64,000 bases of DNA from Polaribacter gangjinensis. GTDB taxonomy: Bacteria; Bacteroidota; Bacteroidia; Flavobacteriales; Flavobacteriaceae. The position numbers and the translations under genes are program-made. Shown here piece by piece: positions 44,072 through 53,963 of this stretch. Each line of letters starts with the position of its first letter. Position 1 is the first letter of the stretch. Location of the stretch: contig NZ_CP150662.1 of assembly GCF_038024125.1 (NCBI RefSeq), forward strand, positions 1,567,501 to 1,631,500, written 5' to 3'. The notes under the pieces were generated by a model. That model made no database searches. It worked only from the letters and a program-made list of their open reading frames with translations, and had not been told where the DNA came from.

Positions 44072-44934
44072 AAAACGCTCAGGAATTAATCAATTTATTA
44101 CATCTTGAACAATTGGAAACACACTTATTTAGTGGACAAAGTGTTACCATTGGAAGTGCGATTGTTTTTGGTGGACAAGTTTTAGCGCAAGCTGTAAATG
44201 CCGCTTATAGAACAATTCCTGAAAACCGATTTTTACATTCATTACATGGCTATTTTTTAGAAGCAGGAGATTTAACAACGGATATTCAATATCATGTGGA
44301 AATTATCAGAAATGGAGGCAGTTTTTCTACAAGACGAATTACTGCAAAACAACAGGAAAAAACGATTTTTATCTTGGCAGCTTCTTTTCATCAAAGAGAA
44401 GAAGGTTTTGAGCATCAAGCCTTAATGAATCAAGACATTAAACAACCAGAAGATTTATTAAGTTGGGATGAAATGTTAGCTCAATTTGGTGAATTTTTAC
44501 CTGCATCAACCAAATCGTTTTTAAGCATTGAACGTCCAATTGCTTTTAAACCTGTTCATATCCAAAATCCTTTAGAAAGGCAAAATTTACCACCAAAAGA
44601 AGAAGTTTGGTTCAAATTAAAAGGTCCAATTCCTGAGATGACAATTCAGAAAAAACATCAAATTTTGACTTACATTTCTGATTACAATGTGTTGAATCCT
44701 ATTTTTAAACCGAATGCAAAAAACTATCATTTTGGCAATACAATGACAGCCAGTTTAGATCATTCTATGTGGTTTTTTAGAGATTTTGATTTTGATGATT
44801 GGATGTTATATTCAGCTGAATCACCCAATGCTTTTGGTGCAAGAGGTTTATCAAGAGGAAATATTTTTACAAGAAACGGAAAATTAATAGCTTCTTTTGC
44901 ACAAGAAGGATTGTTGCGACCTTTGAAAAAATAA
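44068..44934 (+). CDS. tesB: acyl-CoA thioesterase II
   Basis: Hydrolyses acyl-CoA to free fatty acid and CoA. The 288 aa form two hot-dog domains: the first with FGGQVLAQAVNAA and LHSLHGYFLEAGD, the second with the conserved SLDHSMWFFRDFDFDDWMLY and QEGLLRP at the end. This is the usual TesB length and order. It overlaps the preceding acyltransferase-like gene by 4 nt. Confidence 0.93.
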   Translation: MKNAQELINLLHLEQLETHLFSGQSVTIGSAIVFGGQVLAQAVNAAYRTIPENRFLHSLHGYFLEAGDLTTDIQYHVEIIRNGGSFSTRRITAKQQEKTIFILAASFHQREEGFEHQALMNQDIKQPEDLLSWDEMLAQFGEFLPASTKSFLSIERPIAFKPVHIQNPLERQNLPPKEEVWFKLKGPIPEMTIQKKHQILTYISDYNVLNPIFKPNAKNYHFGNTMTASLDHSMWFFRDFDFDDWMLYSAESPNAFGARGLSRGNIFTRNGKLIASFAQEGLLRPLKK

Positions 44935-44974
44935 TTTGTTGGCTTTTTTTAAATGAACTATTGGATTTTAGAAT

Positions 44975-45298
44975 ATGAACTGGATTTTTCTCATCATTGC
45001 CGGACTTTTTGAAGTTGCCTTTGCCTTTTGTTTAGGAAAAGCTAAAGAAAGTTCAGGTAATGAAACCTTTTATTGGTATTTGGGATTTTTGGTTTGTTTA
45101 GGAATCAGCATGTCGTTATTGGTAAAAGCAACACAAACAATTCCGATTGGAACTGGCTACGCTGTTTGGACAGGAATTGGCGCAGTTGGAACTGTACTCG
45201 TAGGAATTTTTATATTTAAAGAACCCACCACATTTTGGCGATTGTTTTTTATTTCGACATTAATTGCTTCCATTGTTGGTTTGAAAGTGGTTTCTTAA
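44975..45298 (+). CDS. SMR family transporter, Gdx/SugE-like
   Basis: Four-helix membrane protein of 107 aa. E13 in AGLFEVAFAFCLGKAK is the proton/substrate-coupling residue, and PIGTGYAVWTGIGAVGTVLVG is the third-helix signature shared by SugE/Gdx proteins, which export guanidinium or quaternary ammonium compounds. It is encoded alone, without a paired second subunit, so a homodimer of dual topology is likely. It converges on recO with 6 nt between stops. Confidence 0.88.
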   Translation: MNWIFLIIAGLFEVAFAFCLGKAKESSGNETFYWYLGFLVCLGISMSLLVKATQTIPIGTGYAVWTGIGAVGTVLVGIFIFKEPTTFWRLFFISTLIASIVGLKVVS

Positions 45299-45304
45299 AC
45301 TTAT

Positions 45305-46027
45305 CTAACGAAAAACAGCCTCTAAAACATCCAATGATTTTGGATTTCTAAAACTATCTATGTGCAATTTGTAATAAGAAATGAGAACTTGCAGTACCTG
45401 TTGCCTTTCAAATTTACTAAAAGAAAGTTGATCGCTATTTTCAAAATTGACATTCAATAATTTTTTAAATAGAAAAAAAACATTCTCAGAAATTACATTT
45501 TTATCATAGGTTTCATCCGTAAAAAAGCCTTCTAATAAATGAAAACCCTTTTTATTAGAATCTGAAATGTCTGGGTAAAATCCTAAAAAACTGGTTAATT
45601 TTACTAAAAATACCAAATGAAAATTCGAAATTTTTTCATGAGAATCCAACCAATGAAAAGAACTTTCTAAGAAATCATACAATGCTGAATTTGTCTCTTC
45701 TTCTTGAATAACATTCGAAACTACTTCTGATAAAAAGAAAGTGATGGATTGTTTTACAATATCTTGATATATAGTTTGATACGGCTGTAAAACTTGAATT
45801 TCTTTGATCGAATTTAAAGTGCTTTTTATGTTGTGATTTGCCACCAATTTCAACTGAGTTAACGGTTGAAAATAGGCAACTTTCAATCCGCCTTTTTTAG
45901 CTTTTAAAATGCCTCTTACTAGATACGATTTTACGCCATCTTGTTGAGTAAAGCATTTTACAATTAAGCTCGAGTCACCAAATTTTAGCGAACTTAAAAC
46001 AATAGCATTTGTAGTAATAATGGGCAT
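45305..46027 (-). CDS. recO: DNA repair protein RecO
   Basis: Recombination mediator of 240 aa that helps load RecA with RecR. It has the N-terminal OB fold (TTNAIVLSSLKFGDSSLIVKCF, then GVKSYLVRGILKAKKG and FQPLTQLKLV) and a helical C-terminal domain. The four zinc-ligand Cys of some RecO proteins are absent, as in many Bacteroidota. Its first base is the last base of the PorZ-like gene, a typical neighbour in this group. Confidence 0.9.
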   Translation of the reverse strand: MPIITTNAIVLSSLKFGDSSLIVKCFTQQDGVKSYLVRGILKAKKGGLKVAYFQPLTQLKLVANHNIKSTLNSIKEIQVLQPYQTIYQDIVKQSITFFLSEVVSNVIQEEETNSALYDFLESSFHWLDSHEKISNFHLVFLVKLTSFLGFYPDISDSNKKGFHLLEGFFTDETYDKNVISENVFFLFKKLLNVNFENSDQLSFSKFERQQVLQVLISYYKLHIDSFRNPKSLDVLEAVFR

Positions 46028-48354
46028 TAATTAACAATCGCAATTTTAGTAACAGCGGTTTGTGTACCATCTTCAGCAGCTAATAACACAACATAAATTC
46101 CTGATGCAACTTTTTTACCAGCCAAATTTTTTTTGTTCCAGACTACTTTTCCACCTTGCACTTCTTGACCTTCTACAACATTGGTTTCATAGACTAAATT
46201 TCCGGCAACATCCAAAATTTTTACATTGGTTCCGCGTGGTAAACTAGTACCATTTCTACCAGTAATCGTAATTGTCTCATGATTTTTCAATGCCGGATTT
46301 GGATACGAATATACATCTCCTAAAACTTCACCAAAAGGGGCTACTTTACTGTTATAAGCAACAATACCTCTATCTGTGGCAAAAAACACTTTTCCAGAAC
46401 TATCATCAACTCTAATTTTCAAAATTCTATTAGATGGCAATGGAGAATTTTGCCTACTAAAATTTGCTAAAGTTCTTTGACCTGAAGGATTTGTGTACAA
46501 AACACCTCCACTATCAGTTCCAAACCATTTATTATCTGCACCATCAATTTCAATAGAATTGACTCTTAAATCTCCCAACAAACGTTCTCCAACACCATTT
46601 TCTTCAATGATAACAGGTTGTGCATTCAAAACCGTAGCATCAAAAACTGAGGATGTTCCTCTAAAAACAACCAAGCCTCTACTTGTGCCAATCCAAACTC
46701 TGCTGCTATTATCAACAGCAACCGAAAAAACTTGCAAATCTGGTAAATTTCCTTGGTTTGGAGTAGCAATTAAACGTGCTTTACGATTGCCATTTTCATT
46801 AAAAACATAGACCCCATTTCTTCTTGTTCCAATCCAAACTGTGTTATTTCTATCAATCGAAATTTCTGACAACCCTAATGCACTATCCGTTTTTAATGAA
46901 CTTATATCAAAACTACTCCAGGCTCCAGAGTTTGATAATTTTTTCAATTCTTGATTTGCATTGATATTATTTACCCATAAATTTCCTTGACGATCTATGG
47001 CTGTTCCACTAACCCTAATGGTTACTCTATTGATTTCATTGGGTACAATATCTTCTAAAGTACTGTTTAAATGATTATAAAATGTTGTAATTTGATCATT
47101 TTCAACCACCAATAAACCACCTGTTGAAACAGAATTTATTTCTCTAGTATCACCAAATGAACTGATAAAAACCTTGTTTTTTGCATTCGGATCAATGGTA
47201 ACATGATTCAAATCAATAAAAGGAAAAGTGGGATTGAAAGGAGTATTGATCCACTTTTGACCATCAAAATGACTAAAACCTCTTCGTCTTTGCAATGGCG
47301 TATATGTTGCATCATAACCTCCAAAAACAACCCAAAGATGCTCATTTTCTGCATCTATTGAAAAAACATCGTTTGATAATGGCCCTTCAGGATGAATCTC
47401 CTGGTAATTGGTTGATTGAGTTGACGTTGTTTTTAAAATTCCGAATTCGTGAGTGGCTAAATAAATGGTGTTATTTTCAAAAAAAGCATTGGAAAGTGAA
47501 AAATCAAAATCAGATGTAGTACCAAAATTCAATATTTCATTCATTGATAAATTTAAAATACTAGCACTTTTTTGAAGTGAAATTGCCAAATGAGTAGCAG
47601 ATGATTTTACTCCTAAAATGGGTTGAGAATAATCTTTTGTTTCTATCAAACTTGCCCCATTTAATTGAAATAATTTCGAGTTTTCCGTTACAAAAATTTG
47701 ATTATTAAATTGTACAATATGCGTGAAATCTCTTCCAGGAAACTGTTGTGTCCAATTGTTAAAATCGATTAATAAATTATTAGTAATGTCTGCCGTAAAA
47801 ATTCCCTCTTCAGTAACCGCAAAAATGGTATTATTTAATATAGTTGTCTCGTTAATTCGAACAGAAGAAGAATTATTTCCTACAAAAAAAGTATCACCAA
47901 ATTCTAATTGTTCAATATCATACTCAACAATTGCAAAAGGTGTTGAGAGGTACAAAGTGTTTCCAATACCCGAAATATGATTGACTCTTTTTTCTTGTGA
48001 TTGATTAAAATTCGCCAAATCTGATGAAATTGTTATGGAATTATTTTCATCAATTACTTCAATCAAGCCATTTTCGTAGCCAATTACCAATCTTTTTGAG
48101 GTTGTATCGTAATAAATTGCAGAAGTAATTTCGCCTGATAAACCTTGAATAGAAGAGAATTTTTTGGTCTCAGAAGTTGTTTCATCGAACGTAAAAACGG
48201 CATTATCAACCAAAGCAAAAATTTGATTATCAACTTTTACAAAATCTTTAACATTGTTGTATGAATAGAAGTCTTCCCAAGAATCACTATAATCAACTTG
48301 TGAAAATACACTTGTTGATAACAAAAAAAACAATAAATTGAGTATGTTTTTCAT
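46027..48354 (-). CDS. porZ: PorZ-like T9SS protein: two beta-propellers with C-terminal sorting domain
   Basis: Exported protein of 775 aa with signal peptide (ends STSVFSQ). Two seven-bladed-type propeller regions follow (about residues 20-340 and 345-670), including two-component-regulator blades such as GNLWVNNINA, NTVWIGTRRNGVY and SRVWIGTSRGLVV. A C-terminal domain (about 690-775, VYSYPNPALKNHETITITG ... SGIYVVLL) has the T9SS signature. Length and order match PorZ, the surface component that delivers A-LPS to the attachment complex in Porphyromonas. Adjacent recO agrees. A TATCTTTG box lies upstream at 48372-48379. Confidence 0.82.
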   Translation of the reverse strand: MKNILNLLFFLLSTSVFSQVDYSDSWEDFYSYNNVKDFVKVDNQIFALVDNAVFTFDETTSETKKFSSIQGLSGEITSAIYYDTTSKRLVIGYENGLIEVIDENNSITISSDLANFNQSQEKRVNHISGIGNTLYLSTPFAIVEYDIEQLEFGDTFFVGNNSSSVRINETTILNNTIFAVTEEGIFTADITNNLLIDFNNWTQQFPGRDFTHIVQFNNQIFVTENSKLFQLNGASLIETKDYSQPILGVKSSATHLAISLQKSASILNLSMNEILNFGTTSDFDFSLSNAFFENNTIYLATHEFGILKTTSTQSTNYQEIHPEGPLSNDVFSIDAENEHLWVVFGGYDATYTPLQRRRGFSHFDGQKWINTPFNPTFPFIDLNHVTIDPNAKNKVFISSFGDTREINSVSTGGLLVVENDQITTFYNHLNSTLEDIVPNEINRVTIRVSGTAIDRQGNLWVNNINANQELKKLSNSGAWSSFDISSLKTDSALGLSEISIDRNNTVWIGTRRNGVYVFNENGNRKARLIATPNQGNLPDLQVFSVAVDNSSRVWIGTSRGLVVFRGTSSVFDATVLNAQPVIIEENGVGERLLGDLRVNSIEIDGADNKWFGTDSGGVLYTNPSGQRTLANFSRQNSPLPSNRILKIRVDDSSGKVFFATDRGIVAYNSKVAPFGEVLGDVYSYPNPALKNHETITITGRNGTSLPRGTNVKILDVAGNLVYETNVVEGQEVQGGKVVWNKKNLAGKKVASGIYVVLLAAEDGTQTAVTKIAIVN

Positions 48355-48371
48355 AAAAATATTCAGAGAAT

Positions 48372-48379
48372 CAAAGATA
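48372..48379 (-). promoter_or_regulatory. -7 promoter box before the porZ-like gene
   Basis: TATCTTTG on the minus strand matches TAnnTTTG, 17 nt before the start codon. No clear TTG element is seen upstream. Confidence 0.4.
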
Positions 48380-48439
48380 TTTAAATATTATAGAATAACG
48401 ATAAAAACGGGTATATTCGTGTAAAAATCAGATAAATTT

Positions 48440-48913
48440 ATGAGTTTAGAAATAGAAAGAAAATTTTTAGTAAAAAATGATGATTTTAAAAAAGTTGCTT
48501 TTCAACAAAAAATACTACAACAAGGCTATTTAAATTCAGACAAACACAGAACAGTTCGTATTCGAATTGCTGATAATCAAGGATTTATTACCATAAAAGG
48601 AGTTTCTAACACTTCAGGAACCACTCGTTTTGAATGGGAAAAAGAAATTGATGTACAAGAAGCAAAACAATTGCTAACACTTTGCGAACCCAATATTATC
48701 GAAAAAACGAGATTTTTAGTAAAAAAAGGAATTCATATTTTTGAAATTGATGAGTTTTTTGGAGCAAATAAAGGCTTATTGATAGCCGAAATTGAGTTAA
48801 ATTCAGAAAATGAAACATTTGAAAAACCTTCTTGGTTGGGTGAAGAAGTCACTGGAAATTCTAAGTATTACAATGCTTCTTTGAGTAAATTACCATTTTC
48901 ATCTTGGAAATAA
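48440..48913 (+). CDS. CYTH domain protein (triphosphate tunnel enzyme)
   Basis: Protein of 157 aa with the family signature EIERKFLV at residues 4-11, then VRIRIADNQGFITIKG, FEWEKEID and LIAEIELNSENE: the charged residues lining the triphosphate tunnel. Likely hydrolyses inorganic triphosphate or a similar substrate; class IV adenylate cyclases share the fold, so activity is not certain. Stand-alone gene. Confidence 0.88.
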   Translation: MSLEIERKFLVKNDDFKKVAFQQKILQQGYLNSDKHRTVRIRIADNQGFITIKGVSNTSGTTRFEWEKEIDVQEAKQLLTLCEPNIIEKTRFLVKKGIHIFEIDEFFGANKGLLIAEIELNSENETFEKPSWLGEEVTGNSKYYNASLSKLPFSSWK

Positions 48914-48929
48914 ATAGCTATATTTTTAG

Positions 48930-49568
48930 CTATAAATTATAAATCGCTAAAAAATGACTTGCACTTCCTAACAACACAAAAACATGAAAAATTGCATGAT
49001 TGTATGGAATTTTTTTAATGGAATACAAAATGGCTCCCACTGAATAAAAAATTCCTCCAGCAACCAAATATTGAAAATTTTCTACACTTAATTGTTGCAT
49101 CAAAGGTTTGATAAAAACCATTACTTGCCATCCCATTAACAAATACATAGCCGTTGAAATTTTGTCGTATTTTCCGGTAAAAAATAGCTTCAAAATAACG
49201 CCTACCAATGCAAAAATCCACACAAACAAAAACATATACCAACCTAATTTTGAATCCAAACCAACCAAACAAAAAGGGGAATAACTGCCTGCAATGAGAA
49301 TGTAAATAGCTGCGTGATCAAAAATATTGAGTCTTCTTCGTTTTTTTGGCTCTTTAGCTGCATGATAAAATGTAGAAGCAGCATATAAAAGTATCATACT
49401 TAGCCCATATATTATATAGCTGATGGGTTTCCAAAAACCCTCAAATTCTTGAGATTTTAAAATTAAAAAAGGAAATGCAACAACACTTAATACCAACCCA
49501 AAACCATGAGAAATAATGTTAAGTGTTTCTTCTTTTTCAGGATAATGGTGATTTAAATTCTTTGTCAT
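48930..49568 (-). CDS. PAQR/hemolysin III family membrane protein
   Basis: Seven-helix membrane protein of 212 aa from the Met at 49568; the frame is open to 49607 but the extra residues overlap the acyltransferase 3' end more deeply. Visible are EETLNIISHGFGL (the first His), YAASTFYHA, IFDHAAIYILIAGSYSPFCL and the C-terminal HAIFHVFVLLGSASHF, giving the conserved Ser/Asp/His zinc site of PAQR proteins. Probably a lipid hydrolase or membrane-homeostasis protein. It overlaps plsC by about 32 nt. Confidence 0.87.
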   Translation of the reverse strand: MTKNLNHHYPEKEETLNIISHGFGLVLSVVAFPFLILKSQEFEGFWKPISYIIYGLSMILLYAASTFYHAAKEPKKRRRLNIFDHAAIYILIAGSYSPFCLVGLDSKLGWYMFLFVWIFALVGVILKLFFTGKYDKISTAMYLLMGWQVMVFIKPLMQQLSVENFQYLVAGGIFYSVGAILYSIKKIPYNHAIFHVFVLLGSASHFLAIYNL

Positions 49569-50331
49569 TATTCGGTCTGTTTGTGTCGTCCATATATTTT
49601 TTGTCATTTACCAAATCATTGTAAATCAATTGAAAAGTTTGTTGTTTCAATGATTCCACATCTTGCATTTGCAAATGAGATGTTTCAATAAATTTGTGTT
49701 GGCGCACTCTTATTGTTCCTGGGCCACCTTTCCAAAAATCCCAAGAAAATAAGCGTTTTCCATCAAAATAAACCTGAGGAACAATGGGAATTTGAAATTC
49801 AATAGCCAAGCTAAAAGCGCCGTTTTTAAAGGGTGCTAAAATTACATTTTCTGTAGGCACTAATCCTTCTGGAAAAATTCCCAAACTAACACCATTTTTC
49901 AAACGTTTTTTAGCTTCTTCGTATACATTTTTTCTGCTTTCAGGACTACTTCTGTCAACCATGATTACCACTCTTTTGTAGAAAAATCCGAAAATAGGAA
50001 TTTTCACAAACTCTTGTTTTCCAATAAAAACGATGGGATTTTTACTCAAAATGATTAAAATAAAAGCATCTAATAATGAAGAATGATTGGGACAAAACAA
50101 GTAACTTTTATTCATTTCAATGTGTTGATCTGCAATCAGTTTTAAACGAAAACCCATTCCATAAACCAAAATTTTAGCCCAAATACGCACCATTTTCCAA
50201 AAAGTTGGATAGTACTTTTCACTAGTAGTAAGAATTAGCAAAAATGGAATCATTGCTAAAATTGTAATCAATAAAAGGATGTAAAACCACATCCTCCAAA
50301 GAAATAAAAACGGAATTTTCAAAAATTTCAT
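49537..50331 (-). CDS. plsC: 1-acyl-sn-glycerol-3-phosphate acyltransferase
   Basis: Membrane-bound enzyme that adds the second acyl chain to make phosphatidic acid. Its 264 aa include a hydrophobic N terminus (about residues 5-35), the catalytic CPNHSSLLDAF (HxxxxD), the FPEGLVP motif in place of FPEGT, and VPQVYFDGKRL. A start three codons upstream (50340) is equally open. It is followed by an overlapping PAQR gene, so both act in membrane lipids. Confidence 0.85.
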   Translation of the reverse strand: MKFLKIPFLFLWRMWFYILLLITILAMIPFLLILTTSEKYYPTFWKMVRIWAKILVYGMGFRLKLIADQHIEMNKSYLFCPNHSSLLDAFILIILSKNPIVFIGKQEFVKIPIFGFFYKRVVIMVDRSSPESRKNVYEEAKKRLKNGVSLGIFPEGLVPTENVILAPFKNGAFSLAIEFQIPIVPQVYFDGKRLFSWDFWKGGPGTIRVRQHKFIETSHLQMQDVESLKQQTFQLIYNDLVNDKKYMDDTNRPNNDKEFKSPLS

Positions 50332-50359
50332 ACGATCCAAAAATACTAATATTTTGTTG

Positions 50360-50394
50360 TTTGATTGATTTTTTGAAACAAAACCTTATTTTTG
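50360..50394 (+). promoter_or_regulatory. predicted promoter of trpS
   Basis: TTTG (50360-50363) and TATTTTTG (50387-50394) with 23 nt between them fit the TTG-N17-23-TAnnTTTG pattern. The leader to the start codon would be about 40 nt. Confidence 0.55.
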
Positions 50395-50440
50395 CCAACA
50401 CATTTTTTTGAAGCGTCAAAAAATTGTAAAAAACAAACTT

Positions 50441-51409
50441 ATGTCTAGAATTTTAACGGGAGTACAAAGTACAGGAACGCCACATTTAGGGAATTTATTA
50501 GGTGCTATTTTACCTGCCATAAAAATGGCAAATGACCCTAAAAATGAATCGTTTTTATTCATTGCTGATATGCATTCTTTAACACAAATTAAAGACGGCA
50601 AACAATTGAGAGAAAATACCTACAGTACAGCTGCAACTTGGCTGGCTTGCGGTTTAGACATTAACAAAACCGTATTTTACAGACAAAGTGATATACCCCA
50701 AGTAACAGAACTTTCTTGGTATTTAAACTGTTTTTTTCCTTACCAAAGATTGACGTTGGCTCACAGTTTTAAAGACAAAGCTGATAGATTAGCTGATGTA
50801 AATTCGGGATTATTTACCTATCCAATGTTGATGGCTGCAGATATTTTACTATATGATGCTGAAATTGTTCCTGTTGGAAAAGATCAATTGCAACATTTAG
50901 AAATGACGCGTGATGTAGCTAGTAGATTCAATAATTTGATTGGTGAAACATTGATTATTCCTGAGGCAAAAATTCAGGATGACACAAAATTAGTTCCTGG
51001 TACTGATGGTGAAAAAATGAGTAAATCAAGAGAAAATACTATCAATATTTTTTTACCAGACAAACAATTGCGTAAGCAAATAATGTCTATTCAAACTGAT
51101 AGTACTCCTTTAGAAGAGCCTAAAAATACTGAAAACGACACTATTTTTGCATTGTATAAATTACTGGCTTCAGAAACGCAAGTTCAAGAAATGAAAGCAA
51201 GTTATGAAGCAGGAAATTATGGTTATGGTCATGCAAAACAAGCTTTGTATGAATTAATTTTATCAGAATTTTCAGCGATTAGAGAACGTTATAATCATTT
51301 TATAACACACAAAGAAGAAATAGACGCTGCTCTTGAAATTGGTGCTAAAAAAGCAACTTTGGTTGCAAATGAAGTTTTGAAAAGAGTTCGTAAAAAAATT
51401 GGATATTAA
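50441..51409 (+). CDS. trpS: tryptophan--tRNA ligase
   Basis: Class I aminoacyl-tRNA synthetase of 322 aa that charges tRNA-Trp. The HIGH-like motif is in GTPHLGNLLGA, the KMSKS motif in GEKMSKSRENT, and VPVGKDQLQHLEMTRD is typical of TrpS. The frame extends to 50408, but the Met at 50441 starts MSRILTGVQSTG, the conserved beginning. A strong terminator follows. Confidence 0.95.
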   Translation: MSRILTGVQSTGTPHLGNLLGAILPAIKMANDPKNESFLFIADMHSLTQIKDGKQLRENTYSTAATWLACGLDINKTVFYRQSDIPQVTELSWYLNCFFPYQRLTLAHSFKDKADRLADVNSGLFTYPMLMAADILLYDAEIVPVGKDQLQHLEMTRDVASRFNNLIGETLIIPEAKIQDDTKLVPGTDGEKMSKSRENTINIFLPDKQLRKQIMSIQTDSTPLEEPKNTENDTIFALYKLLASETQVQEMKASYEAGNYGYGHAKQALYELILSEFSAIRERYNHFITHKEEIDAALEIGAKKATLVANEVLKRVRKKIGY

Positions 51410-51420
51410 ATTCTAAACAT

Positions 51421-51451
51421 AAAAAAATCCCAATTTAATTGGGATTTTTTT
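51421..51451. terminator. bidirectional terminator between trpS and the DUF4837 gene
   Basis: A run of seven A, stem TCCCAATT / AATTGGGA with a 2-nt loop, then seven T. It lies between convergent genes and works in both directions. Confidence 0.85.
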
Positions 51452-51470
51452 ATTGACTAAATTGATTGAT

Positions 51471-52451
51471 TTAGTTAATTTTTATCGATTTTGCAATCGC
51501 TTCTAATTCAAAAACAAAAGCTCTTTTGTTTACTGAAGGCGCATAGGTAAATCCTTCAAAAACAACAACTCTGTTATTTTTTTTGTCAATGATTGAATAA
51601 TTTAAAAACGGACCTGCCATAAAATCATCTTTTACTTCCCATTTTCCACGAGTCTCATAGGCTTTTTTACCATCAATAGTTGCATCAAAAATAAATGGTG
51701 TATAAGCTGCTTCAGTAATCATATACATGCCTTCGAACGAACCTGGAATGTATTTTTTACCAATACTATCCCTAACAGCTACAATATTTTCGGAAACTAT
51801 TTGTTCATTTTCTAATGGAATGGAATATACTAAAATGTTATTGCTACCAGTTTTTGCAATACCACTTAATAAATGCTGACGTAACCAAAGAAACTCTCCT
51901 GTGTCGTCAACCAATTTATATGATGTTGGAATGGTTAAAGAAATTCCTAAATTTTTGATGGTTTTAAATTGGTTTTCTGCCAATTTATCTTTTTCAAAAA
52001 CTGCTTGTGTAAACTTTACATCTGCATCAATAAAAATTTCTTTGATATCGTTTTTATGTTTTTGTAGTAATTTGATGATGGTTTCATCATTTTTTCCTTG
52101 AACATATACAATGGTTTGTGGTTGGGCAAAAACGTTTTTTCTAACAGAAAATCCTTCATTGTCTGATTCTGAAATGATTAATAAATTTCTGTGTGCTTTC
52201 ATCATTGCTGAAAATCCACTTGGTGCAACTTGTGAAAGTGTTAAAATTGGTTCAGGTTGAGGCAATCCTACCATAAGTTCACCAAAAGAAGTTCTAATTT
52301 CTTGACCAATGTCACTTGTCCAATCGCTTACTTTTGCAACAACCATCACTTTGTTGAGGCTTCCAATAGAATCTTTTAAAACGTATTTGTCATTTCCTGT
52401 ACAAGAGATCAATAAAAAGGAAGTAATTGCAATAAATAGAAAATTTTTCAT
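51471..52451 (-). CDS. DUF4837 family lipoprotein
   Basis: Lipoprotein of 326 aa (LLISC, C17) conserved in Bacteroidota. The body includes GSLNKVMVVAKVSDW, DIGQEIRTSFGELMVGLPQPEP and WLRQHLLSGIAKTGSNNILVY, patterns I associate with DUF4837. No enzymatic motif is seen. It starts 5 nt after the lytic transglycosylase gene, so it may assist cell-wall turnover at the outer membrane; that role is inference from the operon. Confidence 0.8.
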   Translation of the reverse strand: MKNFLFIAITSFLLISCTGNDKYVLKDSIGSLNKVMVVAKVSDWTSDIGQEIRTSFGELMVGLPQPEPILTLSQVAPSGFSAMMKAHRNLLIISESDNEGFSVRKNVFAQPQTIVYVQGKNDETIIKLLQKHKNDIKEIFIDADVKFTQAVFEKDKLAENQFKTIKNLGISLTIPTSYKLVDDTGEFLWLRQHLLSGIAKTGSNNILVYSIPLENEQIVSENIVAVRDSIGKKYIPGSFEGMYMITEAAYTPFIFDATIDGKKAYETRGKWEVKDDFMAGPFLNYSIIDKKNNRVVVFEGFTYAPSVNKRAFVFELEAIAKSIKIN

Positions 52452-52455
52452 AAAG

Positions 52456-53958
52456 TTAGCTTTTTAATATTTTGAGTTTCATTCCGGGTTTCAAAATATT
52501 TTCATTCCAAATATTGTTCCACTTTTTCAAATCATCGATAGAAACTTTATCAAATTTTTTAGAAATGATCCAAAGTGAATCTCCTTCTTTCACCTCATAA
52601 ATATCAAATTTCGCATTTTCAGGAATTACAAAAGTAGTTTTCACTTGATTTTTAGGTTCTTCTTTTGCTATTGTAGCATTCTTTTTAGGAAAGATATTGA
52701 GCCTTTGACCTACATCTATATTGCTGGTTTTTAACTTGTTCCAACTTTTTAAATCACTAACTCTAACACCAAATTTCATAGCTATTTTTCCTAAATTATC
52801 ACCACTTTTTACTTTGTAACGGATGCTCTTGTCCATTGCAAAATTTTCGGGTAATGGTTTTTCTCTTTTAGAGTCGTCTAAATCTGCCAAAGCATAAATT
52901 TCGTGTTCTTTGTCTAAAAAATCAATGATTTTGTGTTTTGGCAAACGCAATGCATAATTTCTATTTTCAACATAAGGAATCACATCTAATTTATAAGACG
53001 GATTTAAAAATGTTAAAACCTCTTGCTCTAACCCAATAATTTCAGAAATTTGATCAAAACCAATGGTTCTTTTTACTTGAACTGTATCGGTTTCAAAATC
53101 ATAAAATCTAGGCATATTTGGATACAATTGATGCTCTTCTGCATATTCAAAAATATACATTGTGGCATAAAAAGCAGGCACATAACTTGCGGTTTCTCTT
53201 GGTAAAAACTGACGAATATTCCAATAATTTTTTTGTCCTCCTGAACGTTTAATGGCTTTTAAAACATTTCCTGGACCTGAATTATAGGCTGCTAATGCCA
53301 AATCCCAATCACCAAAAACTTTAAACAATCTGCTCAAATATTCGCAAGCAGCAATGGTTGATTTTACAGGATCTTGACGTTCATCAACATACGAACTTAC
53401 TTTTAAATCATATAATTTTCCTGTACCAAACATAAATTGCCACAAACCAGTTGCACCTGCATGCGATTTGATGTTTGGAATTAATGCTGATTCAACAACG
53501 GCTAAGTATTTCATTTCTAGCGGAATATCATACTTATCCAAATATTTTTCAAACATTGGAAAATAGTATTTAGCTCTAGACATCAACTCTGGAAATTGTT
53601 TTCTTCTTTGAACCAAATAACTATTGATTACTTTTTCTAATGCTGGATTATAGGCTAAATTGAAAGGCGTATTTTGATTTAATTGATACAATCTGGCCTT
53701 TAAAACATCTGTTGTTAAAGCAACAACAGTATTATTTTCAATGTCTTTGTCATTCATCACAAAATTAAGCGTATCCACAAAAGAGGCACTAAAAGATTGT
53801 TGTACTAACAAACTATCAATTTTTTTTAAATCTTTGTCTGAGAAAAAAGGCTTGTTTTTATATGCTCTTAAAGAATCTTTTTTTATTGAAATACTGTCAA
53901 CTTTTGTCTGTGAAAAAGCGGTGAATGAAAAAAAGAGAATTATTAAAAACCTGTTCAT
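52456..53958 (-). CDS. membrane-bound lytic murein transglycosylase with two LysM domains (MltD-like)
   Basis: Cleaves peptidoglycan glycan strands to 1,6-anhydro products. From the Met at 53958 (501 aa) there is a signal peptide ending FTAFSQ; the frame is open to 53994 without coding character. The SLT domain (about residues 130-270) has the catalytic Glu in YLAVVESALIPNIKS, then GATGLWQFM and AAYNSGPGNVLKAI. Two LysM repeats follow (YKVKSGDNLGKIAMKFG and YEVKEGDSLWIISKKF). Operon order is xth, this gene, DUF4837. Confidence 0.9.
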   Translation of the reverse strand: MNRFLIILFFSFTAFSQTKVDSISIKKDSLRAYKNKPFFSDKDLKKIDSLLVQQSFSASFVDTLNFVMNDKDIENNTVVALTTDVLKARLYQLNQNTPFNLAYNPALEKVINSYLVQRRKQFPELMSRAKYYFPMFEKYLDKYDIPLEMKYLAVVESALIPNIKSHAGATGLWQFMFGTGKLYDLKVSSYVDERQDPVKSTIAACEYLSRLFKVFGDWDLALAAYNSGPGNVLKAIKRSGGQKNYWNIRQFLPRETASYVPAFYATMYIFEYAEEHQLYPNMPRFYDFETDTVQVKRTIGFDQISEIIGLEQEVLTFLNPSYKLDVIPYVENRNYALRLPKHKIIDFLDKEHEIYALADLDDSKREKPLPENFAMDKSIRYKVKSGDNLGKIAMKFGVRVSDLKSWNKLKTSNIDVGQRLNIFPKKNATIAKEEPKNQVKTTFVIPENAKFDIYEVKEGDSLWIISKKFDKVSIDDLKKWNNIWNENILKPGMKLKILKS

Positions 53959-53963
53959 AATCT

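Noticed and set aside
46062..47980. Several plus-strand frames of 60-105 codons across the porZ-like gene
   Set aside because: All are antisense to a clearly coding propeller gene and resemble no family.
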